A program made the translations under genes and the position numbers. From the NCBI GenBank assembly GCA_014302835.1, contig CP060294.1:1-64000 (forward strand): a stretch of DNA of 64,000 bases. The letters are read 5' to 3'. The number at the start of each line of letters is the position of its first letter. The stretch's first letter is position 1. Source of the stretch: Pedobacter sp. PAMC26386. GTDB taxonomy: Bacteria; Bacteroidota; Bacteroidia; Sphingobacteriales; Sphingobacteriaceae. Shown piece by piece: positions 1 to 10,358 of this stretch. The notes beneath the pieces are model-generated. The model had not been told where the DNA came from, made no database searches, and saw only the letters and a program-made list of their open reading frames with translations.

Positions 1-18
1 CTGGAATACCTCCTTTCT
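1..18 (+). rRNA. 16S rRNA, 3' tip only
   Basis: The first 18 bases match the extreme 3' end of a Bacteroidota 16S rRNA, including the anti-Shine-Dalgarno core CCTCCTTT. The rest of the gene lies before the window. The order 16S tip, tRNA-Ile, tRNA-Ala, 23S, 5S supports this reading. The exact mature end is estimated by similarity to known 16S ends. Confidence 0.85.
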
Positions 19-176
19 GGAGCAAGATAGATTACTCGCTACGTAAATGATATACTATAACACTACTCCATAGAGAAGAGTAAGTATATAAGTAAATGAC
101 AAAAAAATCTCAAAAGGAAAACCCATAGGATGAAATCACGATAGTGTTGTTCGCCTACTGAAAGTTAAGACAATCT

Positions 177-250
177 AGTCCCGTAGCTCAGTTGGTTAGA
201 GCACTACACTGATAATGTAGGGGTCAGCAGTTCAAATCTGCTCGGGACTA
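177..250 (+). tRNA. tRNA-Ile (GAT)
   Basis: A 74-nt cloverleaf. The acceptor arm AGTCCCG pairs fully with CGGGACT. The anticodon stem CTACA/TGTAG encloses the loop CTGATAA, placing anticodon GAT at 211-213. The T-arm carries the usual GTTCAAATC core. The 3' CCA is not encoded. It lies in the 16S-23S spacer, the usual place for tRNA-Ile in Bacteroidota rRNA operons. Confidence 0.97.
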
Positions 251-265
251 CATTATATATTCTAA

Positions 266-339
266 GGGGGATTAGCTCAGCTGGCTAGAGCGCCTGCCTT
301 GCACGCAGGAGGTCAACGGTTCGACTCCGTTATTCTCCA
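266..339 (+). tRNA. tRNA-Ala (TGC)
   Basis: A 74-nt cloverleaf 15 nt after tRNA-Ile. The acceptor arm GGGGGAT pairs with ATTCTCC using two G-T wobbles. The anticodon stem CCTGC/GCAGG encloses CTTGCAC, with anticodon TGC at 300-302. The T-arm has GGTTCGACTCC. CCA is not encoded. Ile-Ala is the standard spacer pair of this phylum. Confidence 0.97.
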
Positions 340-424
340 CAATTGGCCCGTGTTTAAGATAAAAGGCACGAGAAATAGGGTAAAAAAGTAGCGATACGGA
401 TTACCTGGGACAATAAAGTTCTTT

Positions 425-465
425 GACATATTGGAAGAAGTTAATAAAGAAGAGCAAACAACAAT
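425..465 (+). other. 5' half of the 23S rRNA processing stem
   Basis: This spacer segment is extensively complementary to 3462-3505, beyond the 3' end of 23S. Shared blocks, comparing it with the reverse complement of the downstream side, include GACATATT, GAAGAAGTTA and CAAACAACA. In rRNA precursors such pairing loops out 23S and is cut by RNase III. The pairing is seen in the sequence; the processing role is inferred from rRNA operons generally. Confidence 0.7.
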
Positions 466-574
466 AGAGACGTTGTTAGCTTTGAGGAATGAGATGTGCT
501 TGCACATTGATTACCGAAAGGTTTAATAACAGATCAAAAAAAGCATTTCCATAGGCGCAAAAGGCTATGGAGAG

Positions 575-3452
<2,878 letters not shown>

Positions 3453-3461
3453 GAGCAATAA

Positions 3462-3505
3462 ACTGTTGTTTGTTCTTCATAACTAACTTCTTTCAATAAT
3501 ATGTC
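3462..3505 (+). other. 3' half of the 23S rRNA processing stem
   Basis: Complementary partner of 425-465, starting about 10 nt after the mature 23S end. The two strands can form an imperfect stem of about 40 bp enclosing 23S. Presumed RNase III substrate; inference from rRNA operon biology. Confidence 0.7.
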
Positions 3506-3617
3506 ATCGTTTGACCGATGTGATCGTTTACCGTAAAAAGCAGCAATGCTAAATGCGGAATGATACTTGGATTAAACAAATTAAAATACTGATCAATGCA
3601 ATATGATTGATAAAGAC

Positions 3618-3731
<114 letters not shown>

Positions 3732-3737
3732 CTTAAA

Positions 3738-3769
3738 GAAAGCTTGTAGGAAACTACAGGCTTTTCTTG
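3738..3769 (+). terminator. rRNA operon terminator
   Basis: Hairpin AGCTTGTAG (3741-3749) with CTACAGGCT (3754-3762), one T-G wobble, a 4-nt loop and a following T-rich stretch. It ends the rRNA operon and faces the opposite-strand protease gene, so it may act in both directions. Confidence 0.8.
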
Positions 3770-3807
3770 TTTTATAACCTTTCGGGTTTCACCCAGATTG
3801 GTTTCCC

Positions 3808-5091
3808 CTAGATCCTTTTCTTAAGTTTTAGCAGATAAAGATGCTTGTCACTCCCTCTTAATATTTCAAGTAAGATTTGTTTTCCATCGTGCTCTTTAAA
3901 TAATTCTGTAAGATCATTGAGTGTATAATGCAAAACTCCATTGAAATTAATTCCTATAATTTCATCATTAGATTGTAGACCTGTTTCTTCGCCAGGGGAT
4001 CCGGACTCAATCCGGCCAATATAAAATCTATCCTTGATTCCTTGTATCACATAGATCTCAAGTCCGGACATGTCATGTTCAAATATGGGTGGGTGATTAT
4101 TGTTTCTTTTAAGGTACAATGCTTCCTCTTTATAGTCGAACGTAACTAAAAAATTTCTCAGTATATCAGACCCCAAGCTGCCATTTCTGGATTTTCCTTC
4201 CAAGGCTATACGTTCTATATTAAATTCTGGAAAACCTGTTAACACATTATCGAATGTATAGGTACCCAGGGTGAGCTTCGGAATTCTACCCATTGAACCA
4301 TTTATTATCCCATTAATTCCAACACCCAGGTTTGCGGGAATTACGGGTGAAGGAAGTGGGAAAGGCTTCTCATCTATAGCTTCCATCATTAAAGGATGGC
4401 TGGACCCATTATCAATGAGAAGATCTACATTTATTTTTCCCATAGCGTCTGTTTCTATTTGGGTGGTTAAATAAGGTTTACCACTTGATATTTGAATAGG
4501 AATTCTAACGCCTTTGGGTTCTATTTTTGCTTTCGGAGTATAAAAGGTGAGCCTGTTTCCTGAATAATTGACCCTGACAATAAAACTGTTGAAGAAGTAA
4601 TAACCTAGGATACCGTATATTTTAATACCGAGATAACTGGATAAATCGAAAATATCCTTTTTGAAGATGGCTGTAGGTATGTTTTTGATAGTTGCTTTGC
4701 CTACTTTAGCAGTGATATTTCTAGTTAAGATGGCTTCGATATTGTCACCAAAGCCATACCCCTGAACTTTCACGGTCTGCCCATTTTTCAGATCAAATTC
4801 TTTCAGGAACGTAGTATCTGTAATAATCATTTGAGCTACACCGGTATCCAATAAAAAATTATACGGCCCCTTACCATTGATATAGAGAGGAATAACGATT
4901 AAGTTTTTGACCAGCGTAAAACTGATAGTTTGTTTTTGGCGGGTCCCGCTAAATTCAAATTGCTGAGCATAGAGGTTGGTCGTGTAAGACAGAAAAAGTA
5001 TAATTTGTAGCGCTGCCGTAAGCAATAATTTTGACCTGCTGGTTTGCTGATAGAAGCGTTGGATCATTATAGTTCTGGTTACAATTTCCAA
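3808..5091 (-). CDS. Aspartyl protease-like protein with C-terminal PDZ domain
   Basis: A 427-aa exported protein. An N-terminal hydrophobic segment ending near TTNLYAQ (about residues 21-42) looks like a signal peptide; an alternative start at residue 9 would shorten the N-region. Two retropepsin-like lobes follow: the first has LLDTG (DTG at 82-84), the second LLIDNGSS (DNG at 227-229). About residues 335-425 resemble a PDZ domain (IESGSPGEETGLQSNDEIIGIN). Single chains with two such half-sites plus PDZ are common in Bacteroidota. It is probably a periplasmic or envelope protease, with substrate unknown. It sits alone, antisense to the rRNA operon, between two 5S copies. The Thr-to-Asn change in the second triad may alter activity. 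Confidence 0.85.
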   Translation of the reverse strand: MEIVTRTIMIQRFYQQTSRSKLLLTAALQIILFLSYTTNLYAQQFEFSGTRQKQTISFTLVKNLIVIPLYINGKGPYNFLLDTGVAQMIITDTTFLKEFDLKNGQTVKVQGYGFGDNIEAILTRNITAKVGKATIKNIPTAIFKKDIFDLSSYLGIKIYGILGYYFFNSFIVRVNYSGNRLTFYTPKAKIEPKGVRIPIQISSGKPYLTTQIETDAMGKINVDLLIDNGSSHPLMMEAIDEKPFPLPSPVIPANLGVGINGIINGSMGRIPKLTLGTYTFDNVLTGFPEFNIERIALEGKSRNGSLGSDILRNFLVTFDYKEEALYLKRNNNHPPIFEHDMSGLEIYVIQGIKDRFYIGRIESGSPGEETGLQSNDEIIGINFNGVLHYTLNDLTELFKEHDGKQILLEILRGSDKHLYLLKLKKRI

Positions 5092-5270
5092 CAGAATATA
5101 CTTTTTTGAAAAATATAGGACAGATCTGCGCCAACAAAAGCTGGGAAATGCTAAGTCCAGGAGTAAGAAGTATATTTGGTTACAAATTCTTTATATTAAA
5201 TATACAAAAAATAATTGTTAAGCTAATTTGAATAATTTGTGTTTTATAGTAGTTATGTGCGATTTTTAAC

Positions 5271-5278
5271 TATCTTTG
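5271..5278 (+). promoter_or_regulatory. Candidate -7 element for the isolated 5S copy
   Basis: TATCTTTG fits the Bacteroidota -7 consensus TAnnTTTG and lies 55 nt before the second 5S gene. No TTG is found at the usual 19-21 bp upstream, so the promoter call is weak. Confidence 0.35.
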
Positions 5279-5333
5279 AGCTATCAATAAGACATAAAGC
5301 ATTCGAATACATCAGTATGAAAATGTTCAAAAT

Positions 5334-5447
<114 letters not shown>

Positions 5448-5456
5448 CTTAAAGAA

Positions 5457-5488
5457 AGCCTGTAGTGAAAGCTGCAGGCTTTTCTTGT
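5457..5488 (+). terminator. Terminator of second 5S copy
   Basis: Hairpin AGCCTGTAG (5457-5465) with CTGCAGGCT (5472-5480), then TTTTCTTGTTT. Compared with the first 5S terminator, a T-G wobble has become C-G and an A-T pair has become T-G. The helix is therefore kept although bases changed, which suggests selection for function. Confidence 0.75.
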
Positions 5489-5569
5489 TTATGACAAATA
5501 AATCCCTGCGGAGTACCATAAATTTATCTTTAAAATTTAAACAGGATCTGTCTTTTATTTGATTGATGC

Positions 5570-5588
5570 GGTTTAAACTCTTTAAACC
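5570..5588. promoter_or_regulatory. 8-3-8 inverted repeat upstream of gap operon
   Basis: GGTTTAAA (5570-5577), spacer CTC, TTTAAACC (5581-5588), about 100 bp before the GAPDH start. Perfect arms and position suggest an operator for a dimeric regulator, which is not identified. It is not followed by a T-run, so a terminator is unlikely. Confidence 0.35.
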
Positions 5589-5689
5589 CTTGTCATTCAG
5601 GTACTCTATAAACTGGATGTAAAACAATGAAATATCATAAGTTAAGCCCAAAGAATATAGCTAGTTTTGTGCCGTCAATTGGAAATGAA

Positions 5690-6682
5690 ATGAAATTAGC
5701 AATTAATGGTTTTGGTAGGATAGGCCGTATATTTCTACGTGCGGCACTAGATAAAAATATCAATGTGGTGGCTATAAACGATCTTGGTGATCCGGCAACT
5801 TTGGCGCACCTTTTTAAATATGATACTGTTCACCGTGGTTTTAAGGGAGAAGTAACATTTGATGAAGAAGCACTGATTATTAACGGAAAACGAATTAACG
5901 TTTATCGCGAAGCTCAACCTGAAAACTTACCCTGGGAAAATTTGGGAGTTGATGTCGTCCTGGAATCTACGGGTAAATTTACAACAAGGACTGGTGCCGG
6001 AAAACATCTGGTTGCAGGTGCTAAACAGGTCGTGATCTCTGCTCCCGCAGATAAAGAGATTCCTATGTTTGTACTGGGAGTTAATGATTCTGCACTTGAC
6101 TTAAGTGCAGAGATCATTTCTAATGCTTCTTGCACAACCAACAATGTCGCTCCGATGGTTAAGATCCTGGATGATAAATGGGGGATTCTGGATGGTTATA
6201 TTACCACTATACATTCTATGACAGGAGATCAGAACCTGCATGATGCACCACATAAAGATTTAAGAAGAGCAAGAGCGGCATCAGCCTCTATAATACCTAC
6301 AAGTACAGGAGCAGCAAAAGCAATTACCAATATTTTCCCTCATCTGGAAGGAAAAATGGGAGGTGCTGGGATTCGTGTTCCGGTATTAAATGGCTCACTA
6401 ACTGATTTTACCTGTATACTTAAATCAAAGGCGACTATTGAAGAAATTAATGAAGCTTTTAAATCAGCAGCGGCTAATGAAATGAAAACTGTGCTGGAAT
6501 ATACAGAGGACCCAATTGTTTCAGTTGATATCTTAGATAATCCACACTCTTGTATTTTTGATGCACAGCTAACCTCTATTGTTGGTGATCTGGTTAAAGT
6601 GGTAGGTTGGTACGATAATGAATCCGGATACTCCGCAAGATTAGTGGATTTAATACTTAAAATTTCTGCCCGTTATGATTAG
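5690..6682 (+). CDS. gap: Glyceraldehyde-3-phosphate dehydrogenase, copy 1
   Basis: A 330-aa NAD(P)-dependent GAPDH, cytoplasmic, converting glyceraldehyde-3-phosphate to 1,3-bisphosphoglycerate. I chose the ATG at 5690 because the protein then begins [13 protein letters not shown], the family N-terminus; an in-frame ATG at 5627 would add 21 non-homologous residues. The Rossmann fold is N-terminal. Catalytic Cys148 lies in SNASCTTNN and His175 in TTIHSMT. The usual SCTTNCLAP is SCTTNNVAP here, so the second, structural Cys is absent. AINDL after the second strand fits NAD preference. The last 8 nt overlap the GNAT gene, and pgk follows, forming a glycolytic group. A second GAPDH of different sequence is at 48323-49324. 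Confidence 0.95.
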   Translation: MKLAINGFGRIGRIFLRAALDKNINVVAINDLGDPATLAHLFKYDTVHRGFKGEVTFDEEALIINGKRINVYREAQPENLPWENLGVDVVLESTGKFTTRTGAGKHLVAGAKQVVISAPADKEIPMFVLGVNDSALDLSAEIISNASCTTNNVAPMVKILDDKWGILDGYITTIHSMTGDQNLHDAPHKDLRRARAASASIIPTSTGAAKAITNIFPHLEGKMGGAGIRVPVLNGSLTDFTCILKSKATIEEINEAFKSAAANEMKTVLEYTEDPIVSVDILDNPHSCIFDAQLTSIVGDLVKVVGWYDNESGYSARLVDLILKISARYD

Positions 6683-7112
6683 AAGAATTTCACAGGAGCA
6701 GACACTGCCTTTAAGAAGCGCAGTCCTCCGTAACAATATGCCACCCGAAGAATGCGTTTTTCCTACAGATAGTAGGGAAGGCATATTTCATTTAGGCTGT
6801 TTTGTAGAGGAAAAGCTGGTCTGTATAGGCACATTTATGCCGGAAGATTATAAAGAAAGAGGCGCTGGAGGATTCAGACTACGCGGTATGGCTACAGATC
6901 CTGCTTATGCTGGTAAGGGTTTTGGTGCAGAACTGATTAATTTTGCGCTCAATGAGCTTAGATCGGTTCACGCTGCTTATATTTGGTGTAATGCAAGAAC
7001 TGCTGCTGTAGGTTTTTACAGCAGACTGGGTTTTGAGGTCATTTCTGAAGAATTTGAAATTCCAGGAGTGGGTCCGCATTATGATATGTTTAGCCAAATA
7101 GCCGAGAAATAA
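6675..7112 (+). CDS. GNAT-family N-acetyltransferase
   Basis: A 145-aa single-domain GNAT protein. The acetyl-CoA pyrophosphate-binding motif is seen in GMATDPAYAGKGFGAELI (about residues 74-91), and the C-terminal half has the ARTAAVGFYSRLGFE signature of the family. The substrate cannot be told from sequence. The ATG lies inside the last codons of gap (8-nt overlap), so the two are very likely translationally coupled; pgk follows after 81 nt. Placement between two glycolytic genes could mean an acetylation target linked to glycolysis, but this is speculation. Confidence 0.85.
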   Translation: MIRRISQEQTLPLRSAVLRNNMPPEECVFPTDSREGIFHLGCFVEEKLVCIGTFMPEDYKERGAGGFRLRGMATDPAYAGKGFGAELINFALNELRSVHAAYIWCNARTAAVGFYSRLGFEVISEEFEIPGVGPHYDMFSQIAEK

Positions 7113-7193
7113 TATATAACATGAAAGGTTGTTATCGATCATTCATTAATGAGGATAATAACTCCATTTAACACCTAAAAAATAATAGAGAAG

Positions 7194-8387
7194 ATGAAAA
7201 CAATTGACCAATGTGATTTCAAGGATAAGAAAGCTTTAGTAAGGGTAGATTTTAATGTGCCTTTGGATAAAGATTTCAATATCACAGATGATAAAAGAAT
7301 GCGTGCTGCATTACCAACGATCACTAAAATTTTGAATGATGGTGGATCTGTGATTTTAATGTCACACTTAGGCCGTCCAAAAGGAGGTCCTGAAAATCAA
7401 TTTTCACTGAAACATATTTTAGGTGATTTATCAAGAATGCTTGACCTTGAAGTGAAATTCGCAGATGATTGTATTGGAGCTTCTGCGATAGAGAAAGCAA
7501 GAAACCTTGTTCCCGGACAAGTGCTATTATTAGAAAATCTGCGTTTTTACAAAGAGGAAGAAAAAGGAGATATAGACTTTGCTGGTAAACTTGCAAAATT
7601 GGGCGATGTATATGTTAACGATGCTTTCGGTACTGCTCACCGTGCACATGCTTCTACCTCAATCGTTGCCGAATTTTTTCCAACAGAAAAATACTTCGGT
7701 TACCTGATGGCAGAAGAATTGAAAAATGCAGAGAAAATCAATCATCATGCTGAAAAACCATTCACTGCGATTATGGGCGGCGCAAAAGTTTCAGATAAGA
7801 TTCTTTTGATTGAAAGTTTACTCGAAAAGGTAGATAACCTGATTATCGGTGGAGGTATGGCTTATACTTTCAGTAAAGCACAAGGTGGCGAAATCGGTAC
7901 TTCTTTACTGGAAGCAGATCGTATGGAACTTTGTCTGCAATTATTGGAAAAGGCAAAAGCGAAAGGTGTAAATATCATTTTACCAGTTGATACTGTTATT
8001 GCTGACAAATTTGATAACAATGCAACAAAGAAAAATGTTGATGCTGGTCATATTCCTGCAGACTGGATGGGATTAGATATTGGTCCTAAGTCAGTTGAAC
8101 TTTTCTCCGAAGTGATTAAAAAATCAAAAACCTTATTGTGGAACGGCCCGATGGGCGTTTTTGAAATGGCTAATTTTGAGCAGGGTACGCGTGCAATTGC
8201 GAATGCGGTTGTTGCTGCTACAAAAGAAAATGGTGCCTTTTCATTAATTGGTGGTGGTGACTCTGCTGCTGCAATTGCAAAATTCAATTTGGAAGATGAA
8301 GTGAGTTATGTATCTACAGGTGGTGGTGCTTTACTGGAATACATGGAAGGTAAAGAACTACCTGGTGTAAAGGCTATTAACGTATAA
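7194..8387 (+). CDS. pgk: Phosphoglycerate kinase
   Basis: A 397-aa monomeric glycolytic kinase that transfers phosphate from 1,3-bisphosphoglycerate to ADP; cytoplasmic. It has the N-terminal substrate domain with [10 protein letters not shown] (about residues 16-25) and SHLGRPKGG (59-67), and the C-terminal nucleotide domain with [18 protein letters not shown] and the GGGDSAAA loop. Length is normal for the family. It follows gap and the GNAT gene on the same strand and is closed by a strong hairpin at 8431, so gap-GNAT-pgk is probably one transcript. This is the next step after GAPDH in glycolysis. Confidence 0.98.
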   Translation: MKTIDQCDFKDKKALVRVDFNVPLDKDFNITDDKRMRAALPTITKILNDGGSVILMSHLGRPKGGPENQFSLKHILGDLSRMLDLEVKFADDCIGASAIEKARNLVPGQVLLLENLRFYKEEEKGDIDFAGKLAKLGDVYVNDAFGTAHRAHASTSIVAEFFPTEKYFGYLMAEELKNAEKINHHAEKPFTAIMGGAKVSDKILLIESLLEKVDNLIIGGGMAYTFSKAQGGEIGTSLLEADRMELCLQLLEKAKAKGVNIILPVDTVIADKFDNNATKKNVDAGHIPADWMGLDIGPKSVELFSEVIKKSKTLLWNGPMGVFEMANFEQGTRAIANAVVAATKENGAFSLIGGGDSAAAIAKFNLEDEVSYVSTGGGALLEYMEGKELPGVKAINV

Positions 8388-8427
8388 GGTTAAAATCAAT
8401 AAAATTTCCACAGTATAATTATCTTTT

Positions 8428-8458
8428 CAAAAGGCCGCTTTTTAAAGCGGCCTTTTTG
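8428..8458 (+). terminator. Terminator after pgk
   Basis: Perfect hairpin with arms AAGGCCGCTT and AAGCGGCCTT around a short T-rich loop, followed by a run of T. It separates the glycolytic operon from the dcw cluster. Confidence 0.9.
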
Positions 8459-8466
8459 CATATATG

Positions 8467-8540
8467 GTGGTAGAATGTGGGGGATAATTTATGTTGATAA
8501 CTTTTTTGTGGTAGAATGTGGTAAAAAGTGGTAGAAGTGT
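8467..8540 (+). promoter_or_regulatory. Phased GTGG boxes, probable MraZ operator
   Basis: GTGG occurs at 8467 and 8477, then at 8508, 8518 and 8528, with a GTGT at 8537. Spacing is exactly 10 bp within each group and 31 bp between groups, so all boxes fall on about the same helix face. The unit is roughly GTGGTAGAAT. MraZ of E. coli binds TGGGN repeats with a 10-bp period upstream of its own gene, and mraZ starts at 8577. Autoregulation by MraZ is therefore the natural reading. The array and phasing are seen; the binding is inferred. Confidence 0.75.
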
Positions 8541-8576
8541 CTATTTTTACACTACATAAAATGTGTAGATACTAAA

Positions 8577-9044
8577 ATGGTTCAACTACTTGGAGAATTT
8601 GATTGTAAATTGGATACGAAAGGCCGCATGATGGTCCCGTCGAATCTGAAAAAACAATTGCCAAACGTTGAGCAAGAGGGACTTGTGATAAACAGAGGTT
8701 TTGAGAAGCATCTGGTCATCTATCCTAAAAAAGTGTGGGAAGGAATAGTGGAAGAGCTGAGTAAACTGAACCAATACGAGAAGAAAACTAGAGAATTTAT
8801 TCGGTTTTTTACGCGTGGTGCGACGGAATTGACGCTGGATGCTTCGGGTAGAGTCAATCTTCCGAAGTCATTATTGGAGTTTGCAGGTATAGACGGAGAG
8901 GTAATTCTGTCTTGTCAGTTTGATAAAATAGAGCTTTGGTCCAAAACTGCATACGATAATTTACTGGATAGTGAGCCGGAAGATTTTGCAAATCTGGCTG
9001 AAGAAGTGATGGGAAATAAAAACAGGGGGGAAGATGGAAAATAA
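8577..9044 (+). CDS. mraZ: Transcriptional regulator MraZ
   Basis: A 155-aa DNA-binding protein that forms ring oligomers and controls the dcw cluster. It carries two tandem AbrB-like swapped-hairpin repeats: DTKGRMMVPSNLKKQL (about residues 13-28) and DASGRVNLPKSLLEFAGI (about 84-101), matching the family DxxGR/P pattern. The length is normal. It is the first gene of the cluster, directly downstream of the phased GTGG boxes, and overlaps rsmH by 11 nt. Confidence 0.97.
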   Translation: MVQLLGEFDCKLDTKGRMMVPSNLKKQLPNVEQEGLVINRGFEKHLVIYPKKVWEGIVEELSKLNQYEKKTREFIRFFTRGATELTLDASGRVNLPKSLLEFAGIDGEVILSCQFDKIELWSKTAYDNLLDSEPEDFANLAEEVMGNKNRGEDGK

Positions 9045-9939
9045 TTATCATGTACCAGTACTTTTGAAAGAATGTATTGATGGTTTGAATATCAAACCAA
9101 ACGGGGTGTATGTGGATGTTACTTTTGGCGGAGGCGGTCATTCAAGGGAAATCTTATCTAAACTGGGAAAAGACGGTGTGCTTATCGCTTTTGATCAGGA
9201 CCCTGATGCACAAAGAAACAAAATTGACGATCCTCGTTTTGTATTTGTTGATCAGAATTTCGCTTTTCTGAAAAATAACCTTCGTTTATTGGGTTATAAA
9301 CAGGTTGACGGTATTTTGGCAGACCTTGGTGTTTCTTCACATCAGTTTAATGAGCCTGAAAGAGGTTTTTCTACAAGATTTGAATCTTCTTTGGATATGC
9401 GTATGGATAAACAAGGTAAGCTTACTGCTGCCGATGTTTTGAATACCTATACAGAAGATAAACTCCATAAAATATTCGGGATCTACGGGGAGGTTAAAAA
9501 TGCGAAATCATTGGCCAGAGCTGTAGTTACTTCGCGCGCAGGACAGCCTATTGTTACTTTAGCTGATTTTAAAGCTGCTGCTGGTGCACATATCCCTAAA
9601 GGAAAAGAAAATAAATACATGGCGCAGGTATTCCAGGCTCTGCGTATTGAGGTTAACGCTGAGATTCAGGTGCTGGAAAGCTTCTTATTACAAACGGCTG
9701 AGGTGTTAAATCCAGGCGGCAGATTGGTAGTAATGTCTTACCATTCATTGGAAGACAGGCCGGTAAAGAACTTTATTGCGAAAGGTAAAATCAGAGGAGA
9801 GGCTGACAAAGACTTTTTTGGCAATGAAGAAAAACCATATAAAGTGATTACGCGTAAAGCGGTGATTGCTGAAGAGGATGAGCTGGAGAGAAACAGCAGA
9901 TCCAGAAGTGCAAAATTGAGAATTGGAGAAAGGATATGA
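9034..9939 (+). CDS. rsmH: 16S rRNA (cytosine-1402-N4)-methyltransferase
   Basis: A 301-aa SAM-dependent methyltransferase (formerly MraW) that modifies C1402 in the ribosomal decoding centre. The N-terminal YVDVTFGGGGHSREIL (about residues 26-41) is the SAM-binding signature. ILADLGVSSHQ and SYHSLEDRPVKNF are further family motifs. It overlaps mraZ by 11 nt and the next gene by 4 nt, indicating translational coupling. Confidence 0.97.
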   Translation: MENNYHVPVLLKECIDGLNIKPNGVYVDVTFGGGGHSREILSKLGKDGVLIAFDQDPDAQRNKIDDPRFVFVDQNFAFLKNNLRLLGYKQVDGILADLGVSSHQFNEPERGFSTRFESSLDMRMDKQGKLTAADVLNTYTEDKLHKIFGIYGEVKNAKSLARAVVTSRAGQPIVTLADFKAAAGAHIPKGKENKYMAQVFQALRIEVNAEIQVLESFLLQTAEVLNPGGRLVVMSYHSLEDRPVKNFIAKGKIRGEADKDFFGNEEKPYKVITRKAVIAEEDELERNSRSRSAKLRIGERI

Positions 9940-10358
9940 ATAACCAGTTCAGAGGAGAAGTAGAGGAAGAAGAGGAATTACCAGAAGAGCCGGTAATCCG
10001 CTTGAAAAAGCCAAAGAAAGAAAAGGAGCCTGAAAGTGCTAATCTTTTCTTTAAAAAGCTTTTCTTAGACGGTGTAGTGACCAAAGAAGCTGCTACCGCT
10101 ATGCTGCCTTTTCTTATTTTCTTGTCACTGTTAACGATGCTTTATATCGCGAACAGTCACATGGCGGTTAAGAATATCAGAGATATAGATAAGTTAAATA
10201 AAGAAGTAAAAGAATTGAGTTGGGAATATAAATCGCTGAAAGCTGATTTAATGTTCAAAAGTAAGTTAACAGAAGTAGCTAAAAAAGTAGATACGTTAGG
10301 TATTAAGGAGCTAACAGAGCCTCCTAAAAAAATTATCATAAGTAATGATGAACATTAG
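9936..10358 (+). CDS. FtsL-like division protein
   Basis: A 140-aa bitopic membrane protein. About 50 charged residues (acidic EEEEELPEEP, then a Lys-rich patch) precede one transmembrane segment around residues 53-75 (ATAMLPFLIFLSLLTMLYIA). A predicted coiled coil follows (IDKLNKEVKELSWEYKSLK). Topology, size and position between rsmH and the division PBP match the FtsL slot. Sequence alone is weakly conserved, so the name rests largely on context. The long acidic N-terminus is typical of the Bacteroidota form. It overlaps the next gene by 14 nt. Confidence 0.8.
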   Translation: MNNQFRGEVEEEEELPEEPVIRLKKPKKEKEPESANLFFKKLFLDGVVTKEAATAMLPFLIFLSLLTMLYIANSHMAVKNIRDIDKLNKEVKELSWEYKSLKADLMFKSKLTEVAKKVDTLGIKELTEPPKKIIISNDEH

